A stretch of 64,000 bases of DNA from Brienomyrus brachyistius (Eukaryota; Chordata; Actinopteri; Osteoglossiformes; Mormyridae), in assembly GCF_023856365.1 (NCBI RefSeq), contig NC_064534.1, forward strand, positions 13,536,536 through 13,600,535, given 5' to 3'. The notes under the pieces are model-generated. The model saw only the letters and a list, made by a program, of their open reading frames with translations. It ran no database searches and was not told where the DNA came from. Position 1 is the first letter of the stretch; each line of letters starts with the position of its first letter. A program made the translations under genes and the position numbers. Below are positions 35,641-48,665 of the stretch, in pieces.

Positions 35641-36959
35641 TTATACAGTACGGCATTGCAGGTCAAAAATCCAGATACATTATCAAAATACTATCAGCTT
35701 TGATTGATATGATATTTTTGGATTTTCTTGCTAGTATAGATATAATTATAGCCTTGAACGTCACTAACAGCAAAGTGTCATCAGTTTCTTATCATCAGTG
35801 AATTTACGCACATTTTGAATAGGCGAGCTTGTATCACTTTTATCCGGTAGATAAAATGAAGCAGTTCACATTGGTTCGGGATCTGTGGGTCTCCCGGGGA
35901 TGTATTTACTGTATTTACTACATTCACTCTTCCCATAATGTGACCTTTCATCATCACAGCTGAGCTAAGCCCAGAAATCAGGTGCACTTGTGACAGTCTT
36001 GGGGAAGGGGTTACCGCATCGCATCACATCAACTCAAAAATATAATCACATGCATCTAAAACTGGTGGTAGCAATTGAATTGCCACCCCCCGTCCCCCAG
36101 GTCTCGAAACTATTTCAAAATGACACATTTGCATATTGCGTGCGTATCCCTCACCAGTGACTGATTTCAGTTTTTTAGAATGTCAAACTAAATCCTTCCT
36201 ATCGTCTATCGAAACTCTGTCTGCATGTATAATGTTTAGGGTTACTGTGTTAAAAGATGGCGCTTACAATAGCTTACTTTCTGCAGCATGAAATGTTGTA
36301 ATGGAAGAATTTGGGCATTGAAAGAGCGAAAGCCAGTGGATTTATACTAGGATCCCTGAAGGGACCCTAAAACGAAACTGAACCATAGAGTTTCTTTTCT
36401 TCTCTTGGTCTCCTAAACCACATCGCACTGAGGGATTCATAAAACAAGCAAAAAAAATTACAAAAAAACAAAAAAAAAAACAAACAAACATTCTTGTCTC
36501 CATTCCATTCTAAACAGAGAAGATTTTATAAAAAGAAACCAAGTAGCATCAGTTCAGGCTTGTACTGTCACTGCCATGGCAGGCTGGTCCTGTGTCCATG
36601 CACAACAGGAAGTGTGTTAAAGCCCAGTGGCAGCCCTGCACTTTCTGTGGTAGGAACACTGCAGGCGATCGTCAAGCGACCCGACACCCATGTAACCTCC
36701 ACGCCCCTCAGCACCTTCGGGGTGGCTGCAGAGGTAAAGATGCCTCTCTTTCATCCATGAGAAGGTCCTGTGAGAATAGCCACTATCGTACTCTGCGATA
36801 CCAAGCTGGCATCGTAGGCTGGGGGAGGAGGGGGGGGGGGGCAGGCTGTAAGACTGGCCTCTTTCCCATTCACAAATTACTAATTACTCATCATATTTAG
36901 TAGGAAATTGTGTTTCCTGAGATAAAGGCTCCCATTCTTACAGAAGACGCAACTCTCGG
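35641..36959. other. Stretch without recognisable gene
   Basis: AT-rich, with an A-rich low-complexity patch (36447-36490) and a G10 run near 36832. No exon recognised. Confidence 0.4.
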
Positions 36960-37020
36960 TGTGTGAGAGAGAGCAGCCTGCATGTAGTGAGTGAAAAGGA
37001 TATATTGCTGAATACATGAA

Positions 37021-37220
37021 AGTCATGTGTGTCTGTGTGTATATGTGTGTGTATGTGTGTGTCTGTGTGTTGTGTCTGTGTGTGTGTGTGTCTGTGTGTG
37101 TGTGTGTGTATGTGTGTGTCTGTGTGTTGTGTCTGTGTGTGTGTGTGTCTGTGTGTGTGTCTGTGTGTGTGTGTGTGTGTGTTGTGTCTGTGTGTGTGTA
37201 TGGGTGTGTGTGTGTGTGTG
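37021..37220. repeat. TG/TGTC microsatellite with 57-bp higher-order repeat
   Basis: About 200 bp of TG repeats interrupted by CTG and TTG. The pattern TATGTGTGTGTCTGTGTGTT recurs at 37052 and 37109, a 57-bp higher-order unit. Open frames of more than 100 codons across it are artefacts of the repeat. Confidence 0.9.
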
Positions 37221-37439
37221 CACGCTGCAGCCAATGCTTTCCCTTTCCCAGCTCCAGGGTCCTGCTGGAAATCCAGCTCCCAGCTGCCCCCACTTGTATC
37301 TCTTCTCCGTGCTCTTCTGCTTTTTCCTCTAGATGCTCTTAAATTCCTCCCTCCGTCCAAAGGACACATTTAGAGGTTTAAAAATATATTTACAAACGCT
37401 GGTCCTATAAACCTGTGGAAAGATTTTTGCCTAGTGAAC

Positions 37440-37520
37440 TGGCCAATTTAATTTGCCCTGAGTGTGCCGGAGTGCATTGCGATGGACTGCTGCCCAGTTC
37501 AGGGGGTACCCTGTCTTCTT
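37440..37520. repeat. Dispersed repeat fragment
   Basis: 'cctgagtgtgccggagtgcattgcgatggactgctgcccagttcagggggtaccctg' is a degenerate form of the fish repeat segment 'gcgatggactggcgtcctgtccagggtgtaccc'. Confidence 0.5.
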
Positions 37521-39609
37521 ATTTATTGTATATAATTTATTTCTTTGGAGGAGAATCATTGTGCTGGGATTGACCTATTTTTGCAGGGCTGCTGGACTAC
37601 ATCCGCCTCCCCCCCCCCCACCCAGCTCCCACCGGGACCAGTAAAGTTTTATGTCACCACAACAAATTAATATCATTGTAAACACTAACTGCCCAGCTAG
37701 TCCATCAGTCTCCATTTTCCATTACCCATCTTGCCCTGCATTCGGCACCTCTCCATGGTAGGGAAATCCCAGGACGCCCTTCACTTTGGGCATCAGTCAG
37801 AATGGGACACGCTGACCTCCTGTCAGCGGGGACGGTGGGAGGAGGGGGGGCATGCACAGTTCCTCCAGAAATAATAGCACAGCTTTCAGCACTGCGTTAA
37901 CAGGAGCTAAATATACCATTATCTCTGGAAGGCTACGGTTTCCAGTGAGGGGTGAGCAGGCGGCTCCCATCTCGCCATGGCGACCCGTGTCACGGCGACG
38001 CATATGAGCAAGTGAGGATGGAGGTGTTTCTGAGACACACAGGACTCTCGTTTAGCGATGTGCCAAAGGGGAGGGCTGTTTACACAGAAACATGGGTGCT
38101 AGTGGGCAAGGAGGGGACACATCAGAGCGTGTGGGCTAATCAGTTACGCTAATCAGTGGAGCGGTTCACTTCATTTCAGTCTGAATAAATATGCGTGTGA
38201 ACCAAAAATAATCCACTGGCGGAAGAAACAAGGTCCAGAGAAACAATGCGGCTGGAGTGACGAGCAGGGGAAATGGAGTCAGGTGAACAGGAAGTGAACC
38301 TGCTTCCTAGTCAGGCCGCCGATGATTAATGTTGCCGATGGCGACCGGTCCAAGGGCCAGGTGTTCACGCGGCGGATTGCATTCAACTAGTACTCCCTGC
38401 CCGCCCGCCCCCCCAGCTAAATATTGACCAGGGGTGCTGGACTTCTGCTCTGAATGATTTACCCAAAACCCAGGAAGGGAAAAGTCCTTCAGGAGAACAA
38501 GTCAACCTGCCTAAGAAGCCACTTCCACCAGTGTTACTGCCATGTATGGATCTCCAGACAATGACAGAGCACTCAGATACAAAACCTGCTGCTTTCAAGC
38601 ATGAAGAGAGTCTGTCAATAGGGAAATTCCACTGAAAAGTGCAGAAAAAAGGTAGGGAAAGATGCATCAAAAGATAATTTTACTGCCTGCCAAACAGAGA
38701 GCAGATTGTGTTTTCCCTTCAGAAATTTCAAATAAGAGACGGACACGCAGCTTTGATCATATCACCTCTCCTCTCAGAAGTCGGAGAATTCCCACGTTCT
38801 GCGCCGCAACGTTAGCGGTCAGCAGATCCGTTTGGCTTCGCAAGGTCCGCATTTCCGCTTCCTGATATTTGTGCTACAAGTGCCCTATCCCTTTTTCACA
38901 TTTCCAACCAGCTTCCCATAAATTCTCAGGAACACAAATAGTGTGACACACGGACTAGATGACTGCCCTCCAGAATTAGTTTAAGTCCTGATCTGATGCT
39001 ATAGGAAAGGAACCATAAGAATGGCAACTTATAAAATTAACAAACAAAAAAAAGAACCTCAATTTGGCGAGGATCCACATCACAGGGAAAACACCGAATG
39101 TGATGAAGCTGCAGTTGATCCTTTAATAGACGCCCCCATCATGCACTGCAGAGTCAGAAGAGGAGAGCATGTCATACCACTGCCTTTGCTGCAACCTATT
39201 CCTGGGGCACCCCAACCATTCCATGTATTTCTTAAATTTAACCACCAGCTCACTTAATTAACTTAATTAGTCAAATAACTTGATGAGATATTGATTAGCC
39301 AAACAGGGTATGCTAGCGGCTGAGTCAAGAAACACATGCGTATATTGAATGGTTGCTGTAAAAGATGTCTGTCACAGCTGTAATGATGCAACCAAACGAT
39401 TACATTCTATGTATTTTATTAAGATTTTAATTAGAAAATAAGTCCATGACTTACAGATTTTCTTTCTGTTATTTCAGAGACCATAGGAAGAGTGATGTTA
39501 CTGTGATTTACACTAAATGACCTTTTCTAGATGTTTATTCTCCTATAAAAAAATGCAGCAGTTTTATTTACTTGATCTCTGCCTCCCTGGAAGGTTAAGT
39601 TACGTAACA
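37521..39609. other. Stretch without recognisable gene
   Basis: C runs at 37609 and 38409. No exon recognised. Confidence 0.4.
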
Positions 39610-39735
39610 GAGAATATTTGATAGTACTTTATTGATCCCACAGTGGGGAAATTGCGTGTTAACGCAGCTCCAGACAGCTAGCAAAACGAGCTGGGAGCTG
39701 AGGTAACTGGCTGCCTACCGTGGCACCATTAGGAA
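39610..39735 (+). mobile_element. LINE/SINE fragment with 'TACTTTATTGATCCC' motif
   Basis: 'agtactttattgatcccacagtggggaaattg' is a hallmark of an abundant fish retroposon, followed by 'acgcagctccagacagctag'. Only about 125 bp are present. Confidence 0.55.
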
Positions 39736-39745
39736 AAACCGACCA

Positions 39746-39764
39746 TACATACATACATACAATA
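39746..39764. repeat. ACAT microsatellite
   Basis: About five CATA repeats. Confidence 0.7.
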
Positions 39765-42700
39765 GGGTCTGGTACATAATATTAATCCCAGATTTTCACA
39801 CACTGTAACATGTTCTGGTACCATTAACTGAGTCAAACTGTAAAGTAACCCAAGATATATTACTTGGCTTGGCTTACAATAATCACATTTAAAAAGCTAA
39901 AAATAATACTAAATGTTTAACTCATTGGATGATAATGAATTCGCTGACAGTTAGAAACACTTCAGTGTAATAAATTACACTTTACAACATTCCACTAAAA
40001 TTATGGAAAACATTACATGAGTTTTTTTTTTTTTAGACTGAAAACAAACATAGCTAGAGGAATGTCGAAAATAATTCCTTTCTGAGTGTAGAGCAGGCGA
40101 TCTCATCCACTTCGGTAGCCTGGTGATGCCTAGGCTGTCCTCCTCAGACTGATTATGGGAAAACACCTGCGGTGTGTATTAGCGACAAAGCCACACATAT
40201 CTCTAGTGCTTCTGTGGTCTGTCGCCTGCTTCCACGATAGAAGAAAAAGGCTACATTTCACTTACTGGCTTACTGGAGTATCTAGGGTGACCAGATAACC
40301 CATGTTGTGGGGGAGACTTTAAGCTACAGTAGGACAGGATTCGTAAACTACCATTTCAAACAAAAGGACCTGGAGTTCACTTAAGCGTTGAGTTCCGGCG
40401 ATGTGCCGATTGGTCAGCCTCCTACAGCTGGATGAGCCTTTCAATAAAGGAAACAAACGAGTCGAAGCACAAGAAGAAAACAGCTATTTAGCCAAGCAGA
40501 GAAGCAATTCAGATTTAGATAGTAAAACCTGAAGTAGCTTAGTGTCCTCCCTGACATGGATTATCTGCTCATCCTAAGAACACCTGGTGTAAAGGGTTAT
40601 GCATTTGTAAAACACATGCACGGGGATTTCTGAATCAATCATGCATGTATGAGTCTCTAAAAGGCTTAAGAAAATGACACATTATCCTAAGTAACCTGTG
40701 CAAATCTGCTTTATTGTCCACCTTAACAAAAGGCCATGTCGTGAGAAGCCACAGCGTCAGCCCAGAACACTTCTCTTGACACCACTGCCAGTCTGAGAGC
40801 GAGCGGATCTGAACTCACAGGGGAACAGAAGAAACAGAGCAAGAGACACAAATTACCGCTACAGAATTACAACATTAACATCAGAGGTGCCAGCAAGGCG
40901 AGATCCAGCCGGACGAGGACGTTTCGCGGTGAGTCGTACCCCTGGCAGGCGTAACTGCCACATCTCCCGGCTTATATGGACGTCTGGCTGACCTAGTATC
41001 TATGAACGTCTTGGATACAAATTTGCATGCAGTCATTCTGCTTGTTCACTGTTTTCGCAGGCTTCGACTTCTCTTTTCAGCCAATACAATCACATATATC
41101 GGCTTAAAGAGACTTATTTGGTCATCAAAAACCCGAACTTTATGTATCAAAAGCCGAACACTGAAAGCTGCAGAGTATAAACAAAGCCTGATACAATCAG
41201 CGAAACTGAAAGTTGGGGTATAAATCAGCAAGGAGGATAATGAGCCTGGAAAGGGGACAATAAAAGCTCACAACTTCAACTAAGGGCTATTAAGCATGAC
41301 ACTGCTGCACCAAGGCAGCGAAAGAGCCAAGGAATGTTCGCATGTGGCCTTTTCAAGCCTGCAGAGGTCCTCCATAAAGCGTTAGAAGGCCCAGTGACTA
41401 CACATGCATCAGAGGTCTCCTGAGAAAGTTGCCCCTCGCCCAGAGATCCACACACATGCCAACTACAGCCCAGCTGGAGACGTGGGCTGGCTGACAGACC
41501 CCCAAGTGTGAGCCTCTGACCTGTGTTTGCTGCTGCCTGCACATATTTTCACTGACTTTGGCAAAGACTTGTTCAGTTTATGTCTTATAACTGTGGGGAG
41601 GGGGGCAGCCTGCATATTTAAACATCGCTGTTTGAAAGAGGACAGGAGGTTTCTTAAGACCATTCTGGGGAATGGTAGATGGAGGCTGGCTTCTGGTCTC
41701 CTTAAGCTTCATCCCTGATGTTTGGGCACAGTTAGGGAACCGATACAGGACGAGAGACTGCAGGATATGCGGATGGGAGAGTCCCTGCACTCCAGGAGCC
41801 TTATGACCATGACAGCAACACTCCTAACAGCTCTTGTGCGCATTTTGAAGCGTAGAAACATAGAGACTGCAGCTGACTGGAACGAATGAAACGGGACCAA
41901 GGCAGCTACACACAGCATTTCCAACACGAGTCAGACCACAAAGCCACGCGGGTGAAGATTTTCATGTCAGGGATCTCGGCACCTGAAACACGGAGACCTG
42001 GGTGGCAGGACCTCACAGGCATGACTGCTAGCTTGCTTCCTTGTCCAGTTGCTAGAGTCAGACACCTATTTTGTACCCCAGCCTTGCTTTTCACTCACCA
42101 TTGGCCATGTATCCCACAAAGAATCTTAGGTTGAGAAGCTGGGCTGCAGGAAATGAAAAGCCCCAAACAATCAGTTTTAGAATTAGGCTGAGGATGTGCT
42201 CCCAGCCCTGCCCCCCTTTCATGGGACATTTATAGTTTTCTAATAATCTAATGGGAACTGATATCTGTAAGTGGCACAAAATTGCTGTACCTGGTAGAAG
42301 CATGAACTTCCTGTGCCTGTCAGAGGCATGGGTTCCCCGTGCCCATAAGGGTGGCAGGCTTCCTGTAAGATACCTGGCCCGGCCCCCCTCACACACCCAC
42401 AGTCTTCTTTCATGCAAATACCCCCAGGGTCACCCGTCTCTCTGAAAAACCCAGACAGTCAGACGATCCGGTTAACAGTCATCTCCGTGTCAGAGGTGGC
42501 AGGCTGGGCGTTGATGACTGTCAGGAAACGAGAGCCTGGAACAAAGCCTTGGCTGATGGAGGTGTGTTTCACACCAGCAAAGGCACGGACAAAGCGGCAT
42601 GCAGTACAGGTGGCGAGGACAAGTCACAACACACAGTCACAGGTCAGACAACGGAGCAGTTTATTAGTGCTAACTGGTCACAGTTGGTAAATAATAAATA

Positions 42701-44334
42701 ATATTATTTCAATGAAATCAAGAAGGTTAACAGATGTAGCTAAATTGTAGCCAGGAAAAAATATCCAGGAAAATTGGCCTGTTTGTAGGAATGGCTGTAC
42801 AGACATACTGCTTAGATCCTGAACACTGAGTTACGCATAAAGGGCAACCAACTAATTGGTCAGACCAATTAAAATCAGCACGCAAAACCACAAAGGATGA
42901 AGTCAGACCATGTCACTAAAGCAGCCTGGCAGGTTTGACTGCTAACAGCAAGACAAAGGCCTGATCCAGATGGCCGAGCCAAACGCATCAGGTTGGTACC
43001 CAGCACGGGTGGCTTGGGCCGCCTCATCAATAACGATGCTGTACTAACTCAGAAAAAGGCTGCATTTGCAAATTGCTTCCTCGGGTATTTGTTTTTTTTT
43101 GATATCTTACCAATTTTAACACATTAAGAGCATCAAACATTCTTTGACAAGTTCGCACTCGTTAGTAAACATAAGTTTGCATGCAGCTGTAGCATGAATT
43201 ATATAAAAGGAGGTTTTGAAATTGTTATTCTATTATAATATACTATTTTAATACAAAAACACTTATCAGCATAAATAAGTGCGATTCACACAAGCAGAAC
43301 CCATGGCCCTGAAAACGTGATTATTAAGGCTGGCCCAGTACCTGAAGTCAAAGGACAGCCTTTCATCACCAATTCAAGAGCCCAAGACAGCAGCAGTCGC
43401 ATAATTCTTCAAAACACCACATACGCTTAATAATATGAAACAAGCACAACTCCCACCGCCAAAGCCCAGGCCCTACACCAGTCCAAGGCCATCGCCCCCT
43501 CAGCTATTAAGCGCATAACAAGGCCAGCATCCTTAATGTGGGTCAGCCGCATTTTATTACCCGAGGAAGTCGCTGGTTCAGGGCTGATGATCAGTCGGCA
43601 TGGAGGCACAACTGGAGCTGCCCATCAGTCCTGCATACTCACGCTATGGGCCCTCGGATTTCCTAGGTGAATTTGTGGTCCTGAAGTCTTTTGTTGGGTC
43701 ACAAACAAAATGTTCAATTTCCTCTAACTGAAGGCTAAAGGTCTGTAAAAGGGCGTGTGCACGAACATCATATAATTACACATTTCATTTCCCCTTGAGG
43801 AATTGCTGTCGGATACAATTACTGTAATTACCAAAATACAATCTCTCTAGTCCACACAAAAAATACAATGGGAATATAAAACCAGTTTATTTAACTCTGG
43901 TTATTTATTGCAAACTGGCAACAAATACCTGTTTAAACTGGTTAGATTGGATCACATCTGGTGGATATCCTTTGTACAATTCAGGAACATCGTACGAGTC
44001 ACATGATTCCATATGCCCTCCACCCTATTGCAAATTCAAAATGCTGCAGCGAGCGTAGTGACCACAAGCAGAAAATGTGACGATGTTATGCTGATTTTGA
44101 CGCCTCTCTGCTTCAAAACCACTTGCCTCGCTTAACAGGCTTTGAAAGCTCAGATCCTGCTTATCTAACAGAGCTGACTGGCATCTACATTCCAGATCTT
44201 CTCTCAGAATGCCAGCCTCCGTAATTCCTCAGACAACCCATCTGTTGTCAATACAGCCTTTATCCACAGCCCCCCCCCCCCCCACTTTCTGGAACAGTAA
44301 GCCAGACTATTTAAGGGATGCCCCTCAGTCTAAG
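39765..44334. other. Stretch without recognisable gene
   Basis: Many open frames of 60-100 codons, none recognisable. 40280-40440 resembles a dispersed repeat ('agggtgaccagataaccc'). A C14 run lies at 44271-44284. Confidence 0.4.
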
Positions 44335-44550
44335 TATTTACATTTGTTTATTTAGCAAATACTTTCTTTCAAAGACACATACAAGTAAGAAAAGCTGAAC
44401 GGGCGTCCGGCACCCCAAGAGTACTTAAAATACAGGGGCGTTGCTTGGTGGCCCAATGGTGATATAACTACTGTGGCGACCGCAGGATTCAAACCCACAA
44501 CCGTCTGCACACAGACAAATTGCTAACCTACTGAACCACACACCGCTCCA
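44335..44550 (-). repeat. SINE/L2-like element
   Basis: It begins 'tatttacatttgtttatttagcaaatactttctttcaaagacacatacaag' and ends 'gcaggattcaaacccacaaccgtctg...ctaacctactgaaccac'. This is the reverse of the usual order with a tRNA-like head, so the element is in minus orientation. Confidence 0.65.
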
Positions 44551-44689
44551 GGATATAGCTTCACTAATCTTGCTATTACAGTAGGACTTACCTTAAACAT
44601 TTCTGTCGGTACATTGTTACCAGTGATCCTGATCCAGTGTTCCTCTCCTCGTCGGCTATTATCTATTGCCAGGATGAGACCAATCAGAG

Positions 44690-44858
44690 GGCTGTTCCAG
44701 AAAGCAGGATTTCTTGCTTAGCTGGATAACTTGTGAGATATAAGGTAGTCTGAGCTAAATGTAAGTGACCGAAGATAAAGTCCATTCAGTCCACACTACC
44801 TTAAATGCAAGAGATTATCCAGCTAAGCAAGAAATCTTGCTTTATGGAACACCCCTCA
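44690..44858. mobile_element. Foldback MITE (copy B), related to 549-715
   Basis: The ~43-bp inverted ends read GGCTGTTCCAGAAAGCAGGA + TTTCTTGCTTAGCTGGATAA on the left and nearly the same on the minus strand at the right. The centre (AGTCTGAGCTAAATGTAAGTGA, AAGTCCATTCAG, CTACCTTAAAT; spaces omitted between blocks) matches the centre of copy A in order and spacing. No coding capacity. Confidence 0.8.
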
Positions 44859-45560
44859 GCTTGCAGCCCCATATCACAGCATGGACATGGTGGCACCATG
44901 GGCTGCCCTAACAGAAACCTGACCAGAAAGCCTCCATTCCACTCAGAAGCTTAGCACCAGCCACACGACGCACCTGTTTCTCACTTGTGCAACCTTAACA
45001 TTTCTGGGGCGGGTGCCAGCTGGCCTCGGACTTTGGGGGGTTTTTCTAACTCCTACAACTACTGTGAAAGATTGAGTTTCCTCTCCTTAATTGTCTTTCT
45101 TTCGGAATTTTACTGCCGTATAACTGCCATAATGTCCATCAGTATTGATGTTCTACCCAAATATTTGTTAAGTAATTCTGAGTGACCATGTTTGGAAAGG
45201 CATTAAATAAAAATAAATTGCATGAAATCGAATGACATTTCATCTAATTTTATAATAAAGCCTAGATTGTTTTCACAGAGCAGACCACACCGTTACTTTC
45301 CTGAAAAAAGAACATTTAAAATAATATTTAAATATTTATATTTAATAATTTAATAATAATACTTATATTTTAATATTCTCTGGAAATACAGTACATACTG
45401 ATATCTTACAAGTAAAATTAAGCACAGTAATGTAGTGATAACACAAAATATTAATAATCTCAAAACAATCTGTGATGTCAATGGGGGATCTTCTCAAAGG
45501 CACACAAGCCCACTAACTCACAAGCCAACAGGGACTTAAATACAAGCTGTTAGGATGATG

Positions 45561-46656
45561 CTCAGGGGGTGGAGAAAATAATGAAAACATCCAACAGTAT
45601 TTGGATGATATGAAGTACAGCTAGACTTTACCTTCAAAACAGCTTCGGTCTTTCTTGAAATGCTGTTATACAAGTACATTGACGTTGGACCATTCTTAAA
45701 GAAGGGAAACATGCAGAATTTTTGGTGAAGAAGCTAGTGTAAATCTCCTCTGCACTCTGAACTTAAGAACGTCCCATGAAGCTCCAACGAAGTTTACGTC
45801 TGGAAATTGGGGAGGGCATTGAAAGTGCTTGACTTGATCCTGGTGTTCATTTGACCACTCTTGAATTTGTTTAGCATAGCTTCCACCTGGTCCTGTATGT
45901 CCTCATATATGACTATGCAGAGCAATGATCAGACCTAATGTCTCCCACAAGATGGCTGCCGATACCATCACATACCTCTATCACACCTCCATCGGTTTAA
46001 CAGTAGACACCCTTTGGATTTATCCAAACCTAAACCCATTTGGATACAGGAAAGAGTAAGAAAGATGCCTCATCAAACCATATTACTTGTTTCTGTTGCT
46101 CAGAGTTCTAAGTTTTCTGTTCCTTAAATCAGCAGGTTACGTGTCTTGTACACCAGCCATGATTATAAACCATTCCCCATTGGCGGCTCTCCCACAGCTT
46201 TGTGAAGCTCATGCCATGGAGTTTTTGTTGAGACAGGTGCTGTTCCATGATAAATTTTAAGACCATACTTTTGTGGTCTAGCTTTGAATTTTGACCACAC
46301 TTTTGTGGCCTCTTTGACTTGTGACCACTGTTCCAATGAAGTTTACGCACGTTTAATAAATGCTGTCATTGCATCCCTTGAAATAAGTTTGTGGTTTTTG
46401 TAATTAATGCACCTGCAATCCGGGCAGTGATTATGAGGGCTCCGTCAAATGCTGTTAGCTGCCTCATGTTGCTTTGAAAACCCACATATCAAAGTGCAGA
46501 TCGTCAGCCCTTTTTATAGCGAACACATGCTGCTAATTGGCATTTAGTTTTATATGACTCACCTTCGTGGCTGCGTGTGTAATTGTGATTTAGTTACTTC
46601 AAAGTTAAAATCCTTTTTCATGTGGTCTTTTCATTATTTTATTCGCCACCTGTATT
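45561..46656 (-). mobile_element. Tc1/mariner-like transposon relic, ~1.1 kb
   Basis: The ends are inverted: 'ggtggagaaaataatgaaaa' on the left and, on the minus strand, 'ggtggcgaataaaataatgaaaa' on the right. The length fits Tc1-type elements. Internal segments such as 'gatgcctcatcaaaccatattac' and 'atggctgccgatacc' resemble the antisense of fish Tc1-like transposase genes, but every frame is broken; the longest open piece is 73 codons (46129-46350). Confidence 0.6.
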
Positions 46657-46734
46657 TGCCACTTACATGGGGTACAGGCATGCTTCGGTTAATACAGGTG
46701 ACCTAATACTACCATTTTGACCAATCATGAAGAG

Positions 46735-46880
46735 ACATCCAGCATACCTCCAGAAACACCATCTTCCATAACTGCTTATACATGGTGAGGCTGAGCCTGA
46801 GGTCTATCCCAGGCAGCATAGTGCACATGCCAGGGGACACCCTTGGCAAAAGATATCCTTGGCAGGGATACCTTTTGCCG
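46735..46880. repeat. Dispersed repeat fragment ending in a hairpin
   Basis: 'caccatcttccataactgcttata' and 'gaggtctatcccaggcagcatagtgcacatgccagg' are degenerate forms of the CATCCATC-type repeat. At 46845-46879 GGCAAAAGATATCC and GGATACCTTTTGCC form an inverted repeat with a 7-base loop. Confidence 0.55.
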
Positions 46881-48344
46881 AATACCAGCTCATCGTTGTC
46901 CCACAGAAAAAGTCCACCGTGTTTAAAAAGAGCCAATGCAAACACACCAAGAGAAAGGAGGCTATTTTAGTCTACATAACATGTAAGGCTTTATTAGAAA
47001 GTGTAACCTACTCCATTGACGGTAGGAAGTCCCATTGTGGCAACAGAATGCTGTTTCACAACAGTGCTATTTTTACAGAATGCCGTTCGGCCGATGAGTG
47101 CAGGGTGGTGACAGTCCATTGAGGAAGGGGCCCTGTGGCATTATGAAGCTTCTCGGTACCTGCGGACGGAGACGGCGGGGAGCAGCCCCGATGAGCCCCG
47201 CAGCGTTCATTATACAGCCGGATGAAAGATACGGAAGGAGCAACATTCCAGGGAGACACCATCAATGTGTCCGTGTCCGTTCTCGCGCTGCATTTCTGCA
47301 CCCTCTCTTTTGGGCTCGTCCTTTCTTCGTGTGTGGAACCTTAACATCCAATATCCTGACCAAACAGGGTCGGAACAAAGGCAGAGATATTCTTACTGCC
47401 CGGTTTGGTTTCCAGAGGGAGGGGTTGTGTAAGTGTCCTTTAAGTGCTTGATTGATATGTGGAAAATACTGGGCCAGTTTCTCTCGGCACCCACCAGATC
47501 TGGAGCTGGGGATCGCAAGCTAATTGGAAGCTGTAAATGGCTAGGTGACACTGCGCCCCCCCCCCCCCCCCCCAAAGTCCTTTCGCACCTGCACAGACGT
47601 CAGCCCTGGCAGCCCCAGTAAGCACAGGACGGAGTTTCCACTACAAGCTGGACGACAGGAAAAGTCCATGACAGCAGAGAGTAATCAAGCCTTAGGAGAG
47701 TCGGAGGGCTGCAATTCTGTGTTTGGGGACCAAACTGATTGCTGGAAGTTACTGTTTGCTTAAAATATATAATCACTTTGACCTCTTTGGGGTAAAAAAA
47801 AAAAAACTTGATTGGGAAATGGGCCAATCAGTGAAAAACAAACAGACAGCCAGTTGCTGCTAACCTCTATCTTGAAATCATGACTTTTGATTTCTGGCTA
47901 AGTTTCCATGTGTATGTATCTTTGCTTTTCCACAGAGCACCTGGAAACATTTTGGCTGGAACTTATTGCCTGCATAAATGCCCTGGCTTACAGCATGTAT
48001 ATAAGAAAGACTTCCTGCAACATGTGTCTCCATTTGGTGTCATTGAAACAGAGCTAGGATGTAGCTTTGACTCGAACAGGGAAACCTCATTCCAGTCATA
48101 TAATCTTCTCCCCATCAAAAATTGTCTACATCACTCAGATCATTGCAATTAGTTGTAAGCATTATTAAGGTCATTTGCGAAAGGTTTGTTGGGTTCACTA
48201 TGTGAGAGGACTTTAAAACATGAAGTCTTTCTGGAGTTTTGTAGAAAAGTACACAGAAGGTTGGAAAAGTATGAGAAACAGCATGAAAATAATGTGAACA
48301 GTCATTACAGGGAGCCAGTGCATTTGCTCCATGGCCCCCACTGT
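46881..48344. other. Stretch without recognisable gene
   Basis: 47090-47310 is relatively GC-rich, but its open frames on both strands have no recognisable family. A C18 run is at 47557-47574. Confidence 0.4.
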
Positions 48345-48665
48345 CAGGTTTGTGGGTAACGAAAGGGCAGGCTGGCAGGACGGAGGCAGGGAAGGATCAG
48401 GCAGGCAGGCGAAAGTCGGGGGGGAAACGGGATTTATTGCGGGGCAGGATAGAACAGAACAGAAGACTAGTACTGACATCGACTAACATCAATGACGGAC
48501 AACAAGCAGGGCAAGACACGGACTGAAATAGACAAGACTGGGCGAAAATAATCGGGCACAGCTGGGGAAGATTGGGGAAGCACACGTGGATAATCAGGGG
48601 GCGTGTCAGGGGGCGTGTCAGGGGGCGTGGCACACACGAGGATCGGACGAGCCGGGCATGACACC
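48345..48665. repeat. Dispersed repeat with TGTCA ends and a 13-bp tandem triplet
   Basis: It starts CTGTCAGG and ends GGGCATGACACCC. Near the right end CAGGGGGCGTGTC is repeated three times (48596-48632, third copy with GGC). 'gggatttattgcggggcagg' and 'aatcgggcacagctgggga' are motifs shared by a family of fish repeats. Confidence 0.5.

Noticed and set aside
36880..37369. Open frames of 100-143 codons on both strands
   Set aside because: Translations of the TG microsatellite (CVCVCV / THTHTH).
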